NCBI GenBank assembly: GCA_002917075.1 | Contig: NTMA01000036.1 | Coordinates: 186,001-250,000, forward strand | Reading direction: 5' to 3' | DNA from: Hawksworthiomyces lignivorus | Lineage: Eukaryota; Ascomycota; Sordariomycetes; Ophiostomatales; Ophiostomataceae | Length of the DNA stretch: 64,000 nt | Shown here: in pieces, positions 23,036-35,797 of the stretch | Layout: each line of letters opens with the position of its first letter | How positions within the stretch are numbered: position 1 is the first letter of the stretch | Made by a program: the position numbers and the translations under genes | The notes under the pieces: generated by a model | The model's database searches: none | What the model was told of the DNA's origin: nothing | The model's input: the letters and a program-made list of their open reading frames with translations, nothing else

Positions 23036-25745
23036 AAAGAGAGGGATCCTTAAAGGACTAATCCGCAATACATTTAATCTTGCAAGGCCACAAATAGCGT
23101 TGATAAATAGCTTTAATAGCTACCATCGTGCCCACAGTGATTTCTTGCGTTCAGCCGTGCCAATCACCTTGCAAGACCACCAAAAACAGGCCTACTTTCA
23201 CGTACCCAGCACGTGGTTTGTCTCGTGGAATGTTAAATCTATTCACAACAATTATAATACGGCCTCTTTCTGAATGGATCTCCAACCTGTTGCAGCATAA
23301 CAGCTTTGTGAGGTGGTTCTTGCCAAAACCTTCATCCTGGGCTTTGTACGCCTCCCTTGCGCTTTTAACTTAACAACCTGTGGCGCCTAGTAGACCTTTT
23401 TATTAGCATATATTAATTCCGCAGCTCGTTACTTTCAGCGTCGAAGCCTTTTAGAACCACTGGCGCCAGATGGGGAATCTGTTGCATCTGAGCACGAGAC
23501 GCTGTTCTTAATTTTATCTTAGTCGTTGAGTTGGGGACACTGCAACAACAGTCGTGGCCTGTTCTTCATCGCCTGCGCTATTTATACACGTATTGGTGTG
23601 ACTCTGTTTTGTAAGCCTTGAATCCTTGCTGCCGGGCGACAGATGGTGCTCATCTTGGTGCGTTGCTGGTGCCCACCGAGCTACCCTTAATTTTCCAAAC
23701 TTGGTCTGCTTTAGCGCTTCTGTTTTTCACGGAGCAGTTCAGCTCGGTTTCTTCCTCCCTCTCCGTGCCCGCCTGCAATTTCATTTACTACCTAGAAAAG
23801 GGAGCTCTACTAGCGTCCGGGACCATCATGCTTAATTTGCCTCGATGCGAGACCCTTAGGCCACATTGTGATCTTTCACAAAGTGGCCGGACTCGGGATT
23901 GATTCAAGACAGACCCGAATATCACACAAAAAAAAAAAAAAAAGACATATGGGTAGGGCTAGTTTAAAATACTAACATGTTAAAAGAAAGAAAGAGAACT
24001 AAGCATGGCTCCCGTCCGTGCCTGCCAATCCAGATGATGGCGATATGTGTGCGCATGTAGAAGAGGAGTCCACAGAAGCAGCTTTTTGAGACGACAGAAG
24101 AAAGAAACATCAAGGGGCCAAAAGCGGAATATAAATTCCATGAAGCAAATGTCGTGGTCTGTGCCATGTCCTACGCTATATTGGTCATATCATTCTCAAT
24201 AGAGATTGATCTGCTCTTCGTCAGCCATAAAGCTATTCTTCTACCGAGTACAACAATTGTGCTTCCTATAGTGGAAATGAAGGGCCAGGACAAAGAAGAA
24301 GGAAGAAAGACAGAGGCATCAGTACCATGCCCATTCTCTGCATAATAATCTGTTCAGTTTGATGTTTGCATTGATGCCTTTTTATTTTTCGTCTGCTTAT
24401 GTTTAGAGGTCTGAGGTTGTGGGACCACAGCGCAGGAAACATGAGGTTTGTCTATTCATTGACAAGCCTTGGGGGCCGAGGAAGATCATGTTGTTGGCGA
24501 TTTTGTACGGGCTCTGCTTTGGAGGGTGCGAAATGCAGAACCCCTCCACCCGGGATGTAACATGCGGCCCGGTGAATACCAAGCTGGGTGAGCTAACGCA
24601 CGGCCTGTCGAGAAAGAGGATAGAAAGAAAGCCCCCTTACCATATTCACACTGACGGGGCCCAATTCGAGCTTTGCGCTTGCACATCAGTTGCGGCTGGC
24701 AAAAGCAAATCCAATGGGAGCCAAGGGCTCTATCAGCTACCTGAAGGACAATGCACCGGCTGATGTGCCGAGACCGGGATCTAGTGTTCGCTTCAAGGCA
24801 TTCCTTGTTCATTTGCTTTCTCTCTTACGTATCATGTCGGGAATTCATTCGCTCTGTTTTCTCACACGCTACGCACTCACGGACTATGCCGTCTGTTGTG
24901 TGCCCACCATCAGAGTTATCTGTCGGCTTCCCGTTTCAATGTTTTTCGCTTGGGGTTTTGCTTGGTCTGGTCTTGACATCATGTCTTCCGACTGTTCCTT
25001 CGGCAGGGCGATCTCAGTCTTTCTTAGCAGCATTGACGACCTGTCTGGAAATCTCAGCTGTGCCTTGCACCGCGATCTGATTCATCATTTTCTTTTCATC
25101 CTTTTTCGATTCCGCATGCCATTTATCAAACTCTAGGACCTGTTTCACCGACCTGATGTTCGAGTACCGCCAATCTCACAGGCCAGAGTGAATTCGGCAT
25201 GCCGAAGTCATATTCCTCTCTCGCAATTCTCATGCGACTCGACATGCGCGCCCAGATGCAGACATGCATGCAACCCTCCAGTTTCCTCTGGGTCTAGAAT
25301 TCCACTAATTGAGAATTTATTTAGCATCTGTTTCGGGCACGGATGAAGTGACACTCGCCCAGGGGCCTTGGCATCCAGCTTTTGGCAGGTTCAGCTGCGA
25401 CTAGGGCCATTCTCGACGAGGATCTGCTCGCAGCCAAGATTTAAAAAAGCAACTCAAAGCGCAAGATGCGGGCAATACGTATCTTTTCAAGCATATGAGA
25501 GCATGTCACAGCGCAACACAGATACCAATTTGGTCATACAGACTTTTAAGAAACAGTAGCTATGAACAAGCAGCGTACATATACAAACACATGGCAGAAG
25601 TAGACAAGACCTTTGATGCGTGCGGTCCGGAAACCGAAAGAAAAGCGCGTTATGTTGAGCCAAGAATGGCTATTGTGGAACAGTGATTAAAAGCTATAAG
25701 TTCTTTTCCCAGCAAACAAAAAAAAGGCAGCAAAAAAAAAGACAT
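20236..25745. other. Gene-poor AT-richer spacer
   Basis: About 5.5 kb without a gene I can defend. Open frames up to 148 codons exist on both strands (for example 24690-25136 plus, 24486-24812 minus) but overlap each other and lack domain-like sequence, splice support or codon bias. The segment contains a 30-base poly-A run and the 3' flank of the MFS gene. Decayed transposon sequence is possible, but I saw no terminal repeats. Confidence 0.5.
23004..23033. repeat. Poly-A tract, 30 A
   Basis: An uninterrupted run of 30 A in gene-poor DNA, followed by GAAAAGAGAGGGATCC. It may be the tail of a decayed retroposed sequence or a simple homopolymer. Confidence 0.95.
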
Positions 25746-27906
25746 CTATTCTTCATCCGTAAGGTGCCCGTGCTTCATGGTGAGCTCTTCCGGAACATCC
25801 ATCGCCTGGGTGCCGCCAATACGGCGGCTTACGTAGTCGTTCAGGTGCTTGTCAATGTCCGTGCTGAAGCAGGCGGCGACCACGGCGACACCAGCAAAGG
25901 CCAGCGAGGAGTAGTACACCGTCGAGAAGGTTGCGGACCAGGCGTTCTTGACACCCTGGCCGATGGCCTCTTCGATGGCGGCATTGATGCCAGGAACGGC
26001 AGCGAAGGCCGCAGCGGTACCGTTGGCCGCCGCGCCGATCGCAGCCTCGAGAGAGCTCTCGGGGAGACCGGCGCCTAGAGCCGCGGCGCTGACATCCTTG
26101 GGGAAGTTGACCGCATAGCGGTTGGACAGGATGGCAACGTAGATGCTGACTGTGCGGGGGTTAGCTATGATGGATACACAGAAAACGCGGACTGATTAAG
26201 GAGCGTCACATACCAGCAATAGTGCCGACAAGCTGCTTCATGGAACCCAGGAAGCCGTTGGCAAGACCAAGGTCACCAGGCTCGTTGACGAGACCGTTGG
26301 CAACCGAGGCCACGATATCCAGCCAGCCAGAGAAGAATCCAGCCAGGGTGGTGAACTGCAACAAAATTAATACTTGTACTTGTGACCAGGATGACGGGCT
26401 GTTCCTGTGGGACATGGGCAGGCACATACAGCAATGGCGTAGCTCTGGTCCTTGTAGGTAGTGCCGCCGACAGCAGCAAGGAAGATGAACAGAAGAAGAG
26501 TGGCAGTAATGAGCTGGAGCCGGGTGTGGCCGATGGGCTTCATCAGGGTGCCGAAGAGAACCTCGCCGGCAATCAAAGCCAGACCGGAAGTAAGCTGGGA
26601 TGTGCGTTAGTCCCGATGTTTTCAGTACAGAAAGAGGGATTGCAGTAACAGGAGTGCTATTACTCACCGACATCCAGCCAATCTTGATGTTGTCGGTCGT
26701 GTACAGGGACTCGATCTGCTCAGGCCACAGGATGGCCAGGGCGAAGTAGCTCATCTGGCCAATGCAGGCAACGATGGTAATGGCAATGTAGGCGCGGTTC
26801 TTCAGCAGCTTGATCGGCAGGATGGGCTGCTCCAGAGGCATAAACGTTTCTGTCGAAGAGCAAAATTAGCCATCACCGCATTCGGAGCCGCAATCTCGTC
26901 CAAAATATGAACTCAATGCTTACCATAGAGGCCAAAGACAATAATGAGGACGCAGCCAATGATCAGAGGAGCCAGAACGTGAGCATCCGTCCAGGGGTAG
27001 GCGCTGCCACCCCAATTGAGGCCGAGGAGGATGAGGACGGACATGGCCGTGAAGATGATGATGCCACCGTAGTCCAGCTTGCCGAGCTCGGTCCTCCAGG
27101 TCCACTTGGTGTGCAGGTCGTTCAGGTTGGGGGGGAAGTAGCAGATGCACAGAAGGACTAGGGTCACCGCGTTGAAGATGACGTTGATCATGTATACCCA
27201 GCGCCAGCCCAGGGCACTGTACTCGATCAGGTCACGGGCGATGATGGAGCCGAAACCGGCAAAGGGCAGGACGGCGAGGGTGACAAGAGCCTGGGCGATA
27301 CCACGGTGCTTGTTGGGCACGAGCTCCTGGATGATGAAAGGGAAGGTGAGCTGGGTGGTGGTGGCAACGCCATAGATCGTGGCGCCGGCAACGAGCATGT
27401 TGATGGAGGTCGCCTTGGCACAGATGGCGGAGCCGACGACGCCGAACACCTGACCACCAATGAGGAAGTACCGACGACCCAGGATGTCACTGAGGCGACC
27501 CACGATGAGCAGGCCGACGCAGGTCACGACGGTGCTGGCATCGCTGATCCAGATATATGCGGGGGAGAGGCCAAGATCCGCATTGATGACGGTGATGGCG
27601 CTAGCCTACACAGTACAGGTTAGAATGCATGCTCGTCTTTTACTCATTCGAATAGGCAGATTTAGTCGCAAGCTCAAGGGGACTTCGTACCGGAAGGTTG
27701 AAGTTCACGAAAAGCGAAGAGGCAAGAAGCACAATACTGAGAGAAGAGCCGATGAAGCGGTAGGAATACCAGTAGCCGGCTGGGATGTTTTCGGCCTGAA
27801 CGGCGCGGGCGGCGGCGGCCTCGCTGTCGCTGTCGCTCGCGTTCTGGCTGAGCTGATCAAGGTCGCCCTTTTCGTTGGCCTCGGCCTTTGCTGCTTCGAC
27901 ACTCAT
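25746..27906 (-). CDS. MFS transporter, TRI12-like efflux family
   Basis: Major facilitator membrane protein of 596 aa. Six exons: 27906-27691, 27605-26924, 26849-26668, 26594-26430, 26355-26214 and 26149-25746, all GT-AG with matching phases. A hydrophilic N-terminus of about 50 residues is followed by about 14 hydrophobic segments. The loop motif GRLSDILGRRYFLIGG (MFS motif A) is at about residue 100, and a second-half relative (FGTLMKPIGHTRLQLI) is near 375. The C-terminal end (FSTDIDKHLNDYVSRRI) and overall layout resemble the fungal TRI12 / siderophore-like drug:H+ antiporter group. The substrate cannot be deduced, and no biosynthetic genes are next to it, so a toxin-export role is not implied. 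It is flanked by gene-poor DNA on both sides. Confidence 0.88.
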
Positions 27907-30900
27907 GGCTGCTGAGGTGTCCTGCTACTTTCGACCTTAAAAGAGTGGTTTGTAATGAGCGTAGAGAAAACGGGAAGAAATAAGAAACCAAAAAATAAAA
28001 GGGTCGGACCGTTTCTTTTACAGGGGGAGAATTGCCTCGATCACGTCCGTCACACCGAGAAAGGAAATCAAGGAAAGCAAAACAAAAACGATGCGGGAAA
28101 CAAAGCGATGGGAGAGGAAAAGATCTACCTGAACCTTTATATCTATCCTAGAAGGAAGATTGACCAGGAGAAGGAAAAGCACACAATCCTCGTCCTATTC
28201 TCAGTCTCTGTCTCGCGTTCCGACTGCAACCTCAACCATGCAGGCCTCGCATGTACGAGTACAAGTAATCTTCATCTCACCCTTGCATGTCAATTGTCTC
28301 CATTGCTCTGTGGTTTTTCTCTCCCACCCCTGTTTGCCCCCCCCTCCCTACTCCCCGGGAGCCTAAAAAAGCAGAGGTGCACCCTGGTAGCTCATTAGTG
28401 GCAACCATTAGTTAGTTAGCTTCAACTGCTTTTTCTCCCCTTCCGCCTTGCCCCCTTTCCCCATCTTCCCCCGAATCTAGGCCATTTTGGCGTTTCTTTT
28501 GGCGTCTCTTTTGGCGTCCCCCATTCTTTTGTTTTTGTTCCCCTCCTCAACGATATAGTTGACACAAGTGTGTTTTCTCCCCCCCTCATGCAGCGAATGA
28601 ATCCGGAGACACGCATCTCTCCCTCTATGGACCCGGATTCTCGACCTCTGAAGGAAAAGCTTTCTCCGTTGTCACAGACCAAACAAACCCCCCACAGTAT
28701 CAGTGAGCGTTCAAACGGCAGAGAGAGCGGGTAATGGGGACCGCTGTACTGAGTCACTAGCGCATCAGTAGCCCTACCCAAAAGCGTAAGGTGGTGCAGA
28801 ATGCTCTTTTTATTTTGTGGTCTCTTACGACAGTTGATGTTGCAGCATCACGGAGAACATCGCCTATTGTGGCTTGTGATGGGACCCTGGGAGGAGGGCG
28901 TAGAGGGCGAGCAGGGCGTGGAGGGCGTGTAAACGTCGTAGCATTGGAGATAGCAGATTCGTGAACGGCAGGCAAAACAACTGCCTTTCAGCCTCCACCA
29001 TCCTCGCAGCGACAACCATGTCGTTACAACAGCAGGAGTACAATGAATCGCGGCATGCTTTTGCTTCACTTCCCTCTCGCTTTCGCTCTAGGAGGAAGCT
29101 TCAGATCGCTCAAGGCAGAGGTGAAATTACGACCTGCTTGCCTTTCATCCCCTCCATATATCAAAAAGTGCATTTTTCTTCTTGCTGTATGGATTTGCAT
29201 TGCCAAGTGGATACCCCAAATCTCCATAATTTTATCCCCCCATACTCTATTAGCTGCTGATTCACATTCCGTCGATAGCTTCAGCTAGCTTCATGTCTGC
29301 CCCAGACTTCACGTCTTGATATATCCCAAGAGACGCAGAAAACAATAGTTCATGGCAGATTTTCAGACAAATTCGGAGACCTGCTTCTAGCCTTAGTTTA
29401 TCAGGCGTGTGACGTGGTATCAGTAAGCTACGGGGACGCAGCTGAGAGGAACCGAACAGTTTTGTTGTACATATGAGCATCGAAAAGACGCTTGGGACGT
29501 ACGAGAACGTGTTCTGTCGGCATACCGGGCTCATCACCAACGGTCCCTGATAACCCGATTTGTCGGCTCTGCAGCAGCTAGGGCGGTGCCATCGAAACCT
29601 CGTGGTGGCCATGTGTCAATCAATAATCAGCTCTTCGAGCTGCTGAAAGGGGGTGGCATAGGCAAGGCCTGAACGTCTTCGAGAAGGCACCAAATATGTC
29701 CCATAGCCTTGGTAATGTCACTTTGGCAAAAGGGATCAGACGACGCATTGAAATTCCCCGCTTCCATGTGGCTTGTAGCTTATAATAAGAAAAGCAATAA
29801 GAAAAAAAAAAAGTGTATCACATCCAAGGAGGTAAACGAAAGGGGGGTTATAGACGCCGGGGAAGAGCGAAACGATATCAGAACATTGGAGCACAGCTCT
29901 CTGTCGTGACTGTGTCGCTTGGCCCCCAATTAGAAGCATGAAATGCGCATGCGCAGAATGACCAGGCTCTTTTCTTCAAACACCCCGAATGCCAGCGTCA
30001 TGTTGTTCGTCAGTACCGCATCCCCTGTGCTCGTACGATAGAGCTACCCCACGCTCACAACGGGCAGGACCTTCTCTATTCAAGTCCCTATTGTTCGTGC
30101 CGAGCAAAACTCTCGAGACGGGAACACAGATGCTACTGAGCGAAACACGGCTCGCACCTACATGTACGTGTGCAGGACTTTCACATAGCGTGCGAATTCA
30201 GTTCGGATGCACGACAGAATTGCTCTCCTTTGGAATACAATCAGTCCTGATCTCCACCAGGTACAGGAAGCCCTCCGAGTTTGGTATTAGCAATCGGCTT
30301 GCCTACTTCGCATGGATGCACCCAAGGCGATGGCCAATTAGGACAACTGCTTTCATCTGTCGTTGATCCGCCTGTATGCTACCCACACCATTGTAATAAG
30401 GCTTACGCCGCTGGAACATGTGCGACTGCGAGTAGAACGACACCCAGCATGGATATTTCCCGTCTAGTGCCGGAGTCTCCACAATAAACATGCAGGCCTT
30501 GTACAGTTTTGGTAACGAGTTCGTCAAATCGTTTTGAGCTTAGCGCACAGAAAAAGTGCGGGATGCCGATTCCGTCCTTGCACGATTCGATGCTTGTCCA
30601 ATGCGTAAATCGTTCTCCCGCACTTGGCCTCCTCTCCCTGCAAATCTTATTTTCCTTATTATTTGAACTAAGAAACAAAAATCTCTTTGGCATGAGCGAG
30701 AGTATTTTTCAAATAAAGAGCACAAAAATGTAAAGATATAATAGACACTGCTACTTAGTTCGCCCAAACATTTCCCAAATCGAGCTCATTGACTAATAAA
30801 AAAAAATAAAAGCGTATATAGCTTCTCGGTTCATCAGAATTAGTTCCGTACGCTTTGGAGGTCGACGTTGCTATCATATGGCGTATTGTTTTGATACCCT

Positions 30901-33900
30901 GCACAATTCGTATCACATACTCCGCTCTGCTGCGAAATGCACCCAGCTGAGGCGGATACGACACCCCTGACTCGAAATCATATGAGAGGAGAGGTGCGAA
31001 TTTAAATGCAGATTCTGGTGGAGAAATCTGACAGAATTCTCACTATTGCGTACATACTTTTGTGCCAAAGCTCAAATCGTATCTTACTAGGTATGTGTGT
31101 TGAAGGGGTTACGATGATTTTGGCCTGTTTTGGCGATCTGTTCGTGGTCAAGCCAAAAATGACTCCTGAGCTACTATACGCCTCGTTGCCGGTTCCACTC
31201 CCAGAGAGGCATCGCCGCGCCGAAATAAAAATATGTTCAAGCTAAATCGTGTTTTCAAAATGCGAGTACGAGAAAACACAGTCATTTATGCCAATAAAGT
31301 GCTGGAAATTATTTCGTATCTGCTTGGCGAGAAATAAGAGATGCTATGTTTACTATGTCTATGTAACCATCATGCATGATAGTTTACATATCCTCCGTAC
31401 ATAGAAAGAAGAAGACTCCAATGGGTAATGAAAAATATGACCCTCCTACGATAAAATGAACCAATCTTTACGGTCTTTCACGTTTTGTCTTGACCAAGGG
31501 TTGGTTCTGTCGATATCCATGCGATTCACCCTCTTGACGGATTTCATGCCAATATAGTCTCTTCTGTATACGGCATTCAACTCGCAGGTTTCAATTGTTA
31601 CTATGATCACTCCTCTCGTCATCTAATTTAAGCAAATCTCATAATGTCTGCTTCTGTCTAAAGCGAATGATGTCTTCGGCATGGCTTAACTGTAGATAGC
31701 TCTTTCCACCTTTCTCTATATTCAGGATCCACCGAACTATTAACGCACGCAATCCGCAAACGAAGAATTGTACGAGAACATTAGAGCACTGCTAATTGGA
31801 GTTCTAAGCGTGAAATTCTATTGTGGTGCAGCTATTAGGCACCGGTTCAATGTGCAGCGAACGCTGCACGGAGAGTCACCTTGCTGGCCTGGTACTGGGA
31901 TTAACCTGCAGATTCCATGCATATTCCAGCTCGCTGTAGAAAATACTGCTTGGAACTGGAGATGATTGGTCATCGTTTTTTTTTCCTGTGCTAATTGATG
32001 TACGAAGCATACAATGTAGCTCGCCTATTCTCGCCCACGGACAAAGTTCTACAGGTTCTAGATTGCAGATCCGAAATCTTCTACCCCGGTAGACCGCCGC
32101 ATCTTAAGTGCTAGACCATGAACATTTCTAGAACGAAAATGTAGGAAGATCTGAACTTCTATGGACTAGACGGTCACTGATGAGGCGTTTGAGGAACATG
32201 AAACAGACACAAAGAATACAATACGACGAAAGAGACAAACGGCCCAGGGGTGCGACCGAAAGTGGAAGTGGCGATGTCGATGACATGCTCTATTCTCAGG
32301 GCTGCTGCTGCTGCTACCGTCGTGCTACAAAGATTACAGCTGCAGTGCTGTTTCAAAGTGTTTTGTTAACCAAAGATGCTTTGACTAGTTTGGACAATTA
32401 CGAGACTGCAATGCAACTGACTATAACGCATTGGAAGACTTTTGATAGCTAGTTGAGATACCCTTTTCGCAACGGTAAAAGTTGCCGGATACGGATGCAT
32501 ATGTCCGCAGAAACAGCAGCAGGTAACTATGTAGGTCTTCAAACACATCTTAGCATGGCCTCTAGCCTGCCAGAAGAAAGTTGAAGGGGGAGCGGCGACG
32601 ATGGCGCCAGATGTATTCAATATGGTTTTGTGAGAGATATGATAGAGAGTAAAAACTTTGAACTTGCTGGTAAACTACTCGCAGCTGAAACAAAACACGG
32701 CTTTTTTTAACTTTGGAAATAAGTGATGGCAAAAGATTTTCTGAGGATACCATTCAATACCTCGAGTTTCCTTTTCCTATGATGTGACAAATGAGCACAG
32801 GTTCTGTTTCACAATCGATACTGCTTATGGTTCCTGACGAATAGTATTAAATGAGGAACAAAAAAAAAAAAAGCCGTGTTTTGTTTCAGCTGCGGTGCCC
32901 GATGCGGTAAGAATTAAGTCTGTTCCCCATCTGCGCTACTCTAGGCAAATTTTTCAGTACGCTTCGAAACAACACCCAGCTGAGTGAATAATAATAAATT
33001 AAATGCATAAGTAGAGGGGGTAATCAAAGCATTAAAGTTTTTCTTAAAAGAAGCAGACGGTGCCCATGGGATTGACGGGCTCGATCCGCGATGACGGAAG
33101 TTAACTTCCCCAGTGATTGCCTTTCAAGTGTAGCGCATCATTGGCAGCAAATCAGTCTAAATGCGGTCGGAGTAACGTAAAAATAGGGGTCGGCCATGTA
33201 TGTAGTCGTAGCGGCGAGGGACTGTGGCACAGCTCCAATTCTGCGATTCAGAAGATTCGCAACATCGACGTCTTATTGGACACTATTTTGTGGCTCTGCG
33301 ACTACTGAAGGAGAATTACCAGGTTAGGCATGCATCGGCAGAATGGTGACAGCGAGCTCGAAGCGAAGAAGACAGGGGGCCGGAGACGGAAATTAAAGTT
33401 ACCTGTACCCCTGTGCAAAGATACACTGCTGCGTAACTGACTTCTAGAATCAACTGACAAGACCTTTGTCAGTGCTCTGCAGGGACGATCTCTTGTCCCT
33501 TTCACAGGGTTGGAACTGGCAGAAGCCGATCTCAAGAGTGCAGGAAAGGCATGAATATCGAGGGTTATCCGATGGCATGTTGCAACAGCAGTATTTCGTA
33601 ATCTACTCGTACGTTTTAAAAGCTGCGGGCCACGAACACTACTACTTCGCTTTGCAATAATTTTTCCATTTCTCAGGTCTACGCCGTTTCAATCTATTTT
33701 TTGTCGAACTTTACAGGAGCCGTCCATCATGCCACGCCTGCTGCAATGCCAATCAGATCTTATCTTGAGCATTTGTACCACAAATAGGACTCCACAGCTA
33801 GATGGGGTGTGTCCGTAATAGTACTGGAAGCAAATTGACTAACTGGGCATGCGAATTTGAGCTCAAACAGCATGTTTGGGAACGAGATGAAAAAGCGCTG

Positions 33901-35167
33901 GCATGATATGCTGTGCGGGCCTCTGGTCAACCCACGAAGCAGTAAATGTCCGTAGTGTGTTTCTTCGTGCTATGGATCAGCGACTACAATAGCGGGAGCT
34001 ACGACGGAGGAAACGAAACTAGACCCGCGGGCACTATGCGAACGGGCACCCGAAGGCTTATCCTTTTAGTGCCCGGGAGGCTCATAGTCGTACCTCTAGC
34101 AGCGAGACGGTTTCCAGCTACATATTCTTTGAAAACGACGCTCATGCATTGCGAGACCGCTGTAAAACGCCATCTCTATGGTTAAAAAAATTTCGCTTGT
34201 CCGCGCGTAGGTGACAACATCAAATATTCGTGTTCTGTATTGTGCTTTCTGTTGGAGTTATAAGAGACATCATTACCATAACTTCCCGGCAATTTCGCTG
34301 AAATTAATAGCTATTTCAGCCTTTTGGATTGAAGCGTACTAGCTAGAATAGCGGTTAGGATTGTATCGTCTCTAACTCAATCCAGTCCGGGGGTTACTCC
34401 TCACTGGATACTCATACAGCCAGCTGCTCGGTTAGGTAGCCTGTGGACCCAGGATCCATGACCGTGAGAAATTTAATGCTTAATTGACTGGTTGTATTTT
34501 TTTATCATTTGTACGTTTGAGGCACTGCTGGGTCCAACTAGAACTATTTCGCATGTGTGAATACGCCTAGGTCAATTAGTCTAAAAGCTAATGATAACCA
34601 TTCCGCTCATCCGCCCATCCGCTTTAAGAATACTCCATTTACAAGTATACAGCGCACGGCGTACGGCATATGCTGTTTTCTTTTTTACCAATAAAAGAGA
34701 GGAGCCAGGGGTTTGGTGTCGAAGGAAAGCGAAAAAAGTTCGGAGGCGTGAAACCAATAGTTCAACAGGGAATCAAAGAGACGACGCTAGTGTACTACGT
34801 TATCTTGATTAATACGCATACACATAGACTTGTCCAGAGTGCTGCTTTACACATTCTCCTACGTATCAAAGAACAGACGCCATAATATCAAGCATGTGCA
34901 GAAAAACTGAAGGCATTTTCTTAAGATGAATTGAACAAGACTAGAGGAACCTGGTTGCATTGAAGTGAAAGGGCACAGTTTAAAGATGAAGCGTTCTAGG
35001 GAACAATGCAATGAGCAAGCCCGGTGAAATCGCCAATTACTTCTACTCGTTCACCAGTTGTAAATCATCTAGCGATATCTACTTGTCCAAGTAAGTTTTG
35101 TTTCAAAATATATTTACCAATATGTGACACTGTTCAATCCTACCTCTGGCAAGAAACCCTCCCCGAC
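27907..35167. other. Long gene-poor region
   Basis: Over 7 kb with no convincing coding gene. Features seen are short GAGGGCGT-type tandem units around 28886-28930, TTTTGGCGTC units at 28490-28518, a CTG/CAG stretch at about 32301-32315, and a perfect inverted repeat (separate entry). Sequence from about 30.8 kb onward is AT-rich, with stop codons in all frames. This is compatible with old transposon sequence altered by repeat-induced point mutation, although no element end was identified. Confidence 0.5.
32680..32894. repeat. Perfect 29-bp inverted repeat with 157-base spacer
   Basis: The left arm 32680-32708 (begins CGCAGCTGAAACAAAACACG) is exactly complementary to the right arm 32866-32894. 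The arm includes 7 T / 7 A at its inner end, and the right arm has a longer A run. The spacer is AT-rich and has no open frame of note. No obvious target-site duplication flanks it. It could be a small foldback or MITE-like element, or a transcribed hairpin. Confidence 0.85.
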
Positions 35168-35797
35168 TTATCGTTGTCTTAAAAGGTTGGTAAAGGATAG
35201 CAGCGTACGCCTCTGCTTGTTTGTCCTGCTGCTGATGATCTTCTCGCTGGGAGCTTCTGTCCGCACCATCAAGGAATACGCTCCGCCTGCCACAACGACC
35301 ACGGTGGCAACGCTGCCAAATAAATAACTCGCCATCAGAATACCAATAACTGCTGCGATAGGGTCGTATGTGCTTGGTATTGCTGTTCTCGATCTGATTT
35401 TTGACGGAGATGTGACTGGGCCAGTGGCAGAAGAAATTGCTGGAGAGATCAGGACTATTGCAGCAATGAGAATGACTCCCTGAATGACTCCCTGAATGAC
35501 AGAGAGGATGACGAAGGCGATTGAATAGATGGCAATAGAGAGTGCGACGATGATAGCCGGCATCATGGGGCCGCGAAGATGAGGCTTAATAGCGCTACTC
35601 AGAGAGTAGACGGTGGCGGCATTATCGTTGTAGAGCTGAATGACAGCTTTTTGCAACCCCAATTTTCCAGGCCCGACTCCGATTGGTAATGAGGACAACT
35701 TGGCGGATTTGAGATTATCGATGAAGTTTGGTGATACCTCCAAGTCAGAGTCCGACATCCTGGACAAAAACTCTCGTATGTTCTGCATGATGTACAA
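35168..35797 (-). CDS. Possible orphan membrane protein
   Basis: A single open frame of 209 codons, the longest in the gene-poor middle region. The first about 75 residues are hydrophilic and helical (NIREFLSRMSDSDLEV). Then come two long hydrophobic stretches (about residues 80-125, MPAIIVALSIAIYSIAFVIL and VILIAAIVLISPAI) and another near 150-175. An internal 12-base duplication encodes VIQGVIQG. The tail is basic. I recognise no family. Frame length, amphipathic start and clustered membrane segments argue for a gene. Isolation in AT-rich DNA and lack of introns leave open that it is chance or a decayed remnant. Confidence 0.42.
   Translation of the reverse strand: MYIMQNIREFLSRMSDSDLEVSPNFIDNLKSAKLSSLPIGVGPGKLGLQKAVIQLYNDNAATVYSLSSAIKPHLRGPMMPAIIVALSIAIYSIAFVILSVIQGVIQGVILIAAIVLISPAISSATGPVTSPSKIRSRTAIPSTYDPIAAVIGILMASYLFGSVATVVVVAGGAYSLMVRTEAPSEKIISSRTNKQRRTLLSFTNLLRQR

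Noticed and set aside
24419..25136. Overlapping frames of 108-148 codons on both strands
   Set aside because: They exclude one another, lack domain-like sequence and lie in spacer DNA.
25746..27906. Toxin or siderophore gene cluster around the MFS transporter
   Set aside because: No biosynthetic genes lie nearby; the transporter stands alone in gene-poor DNA.
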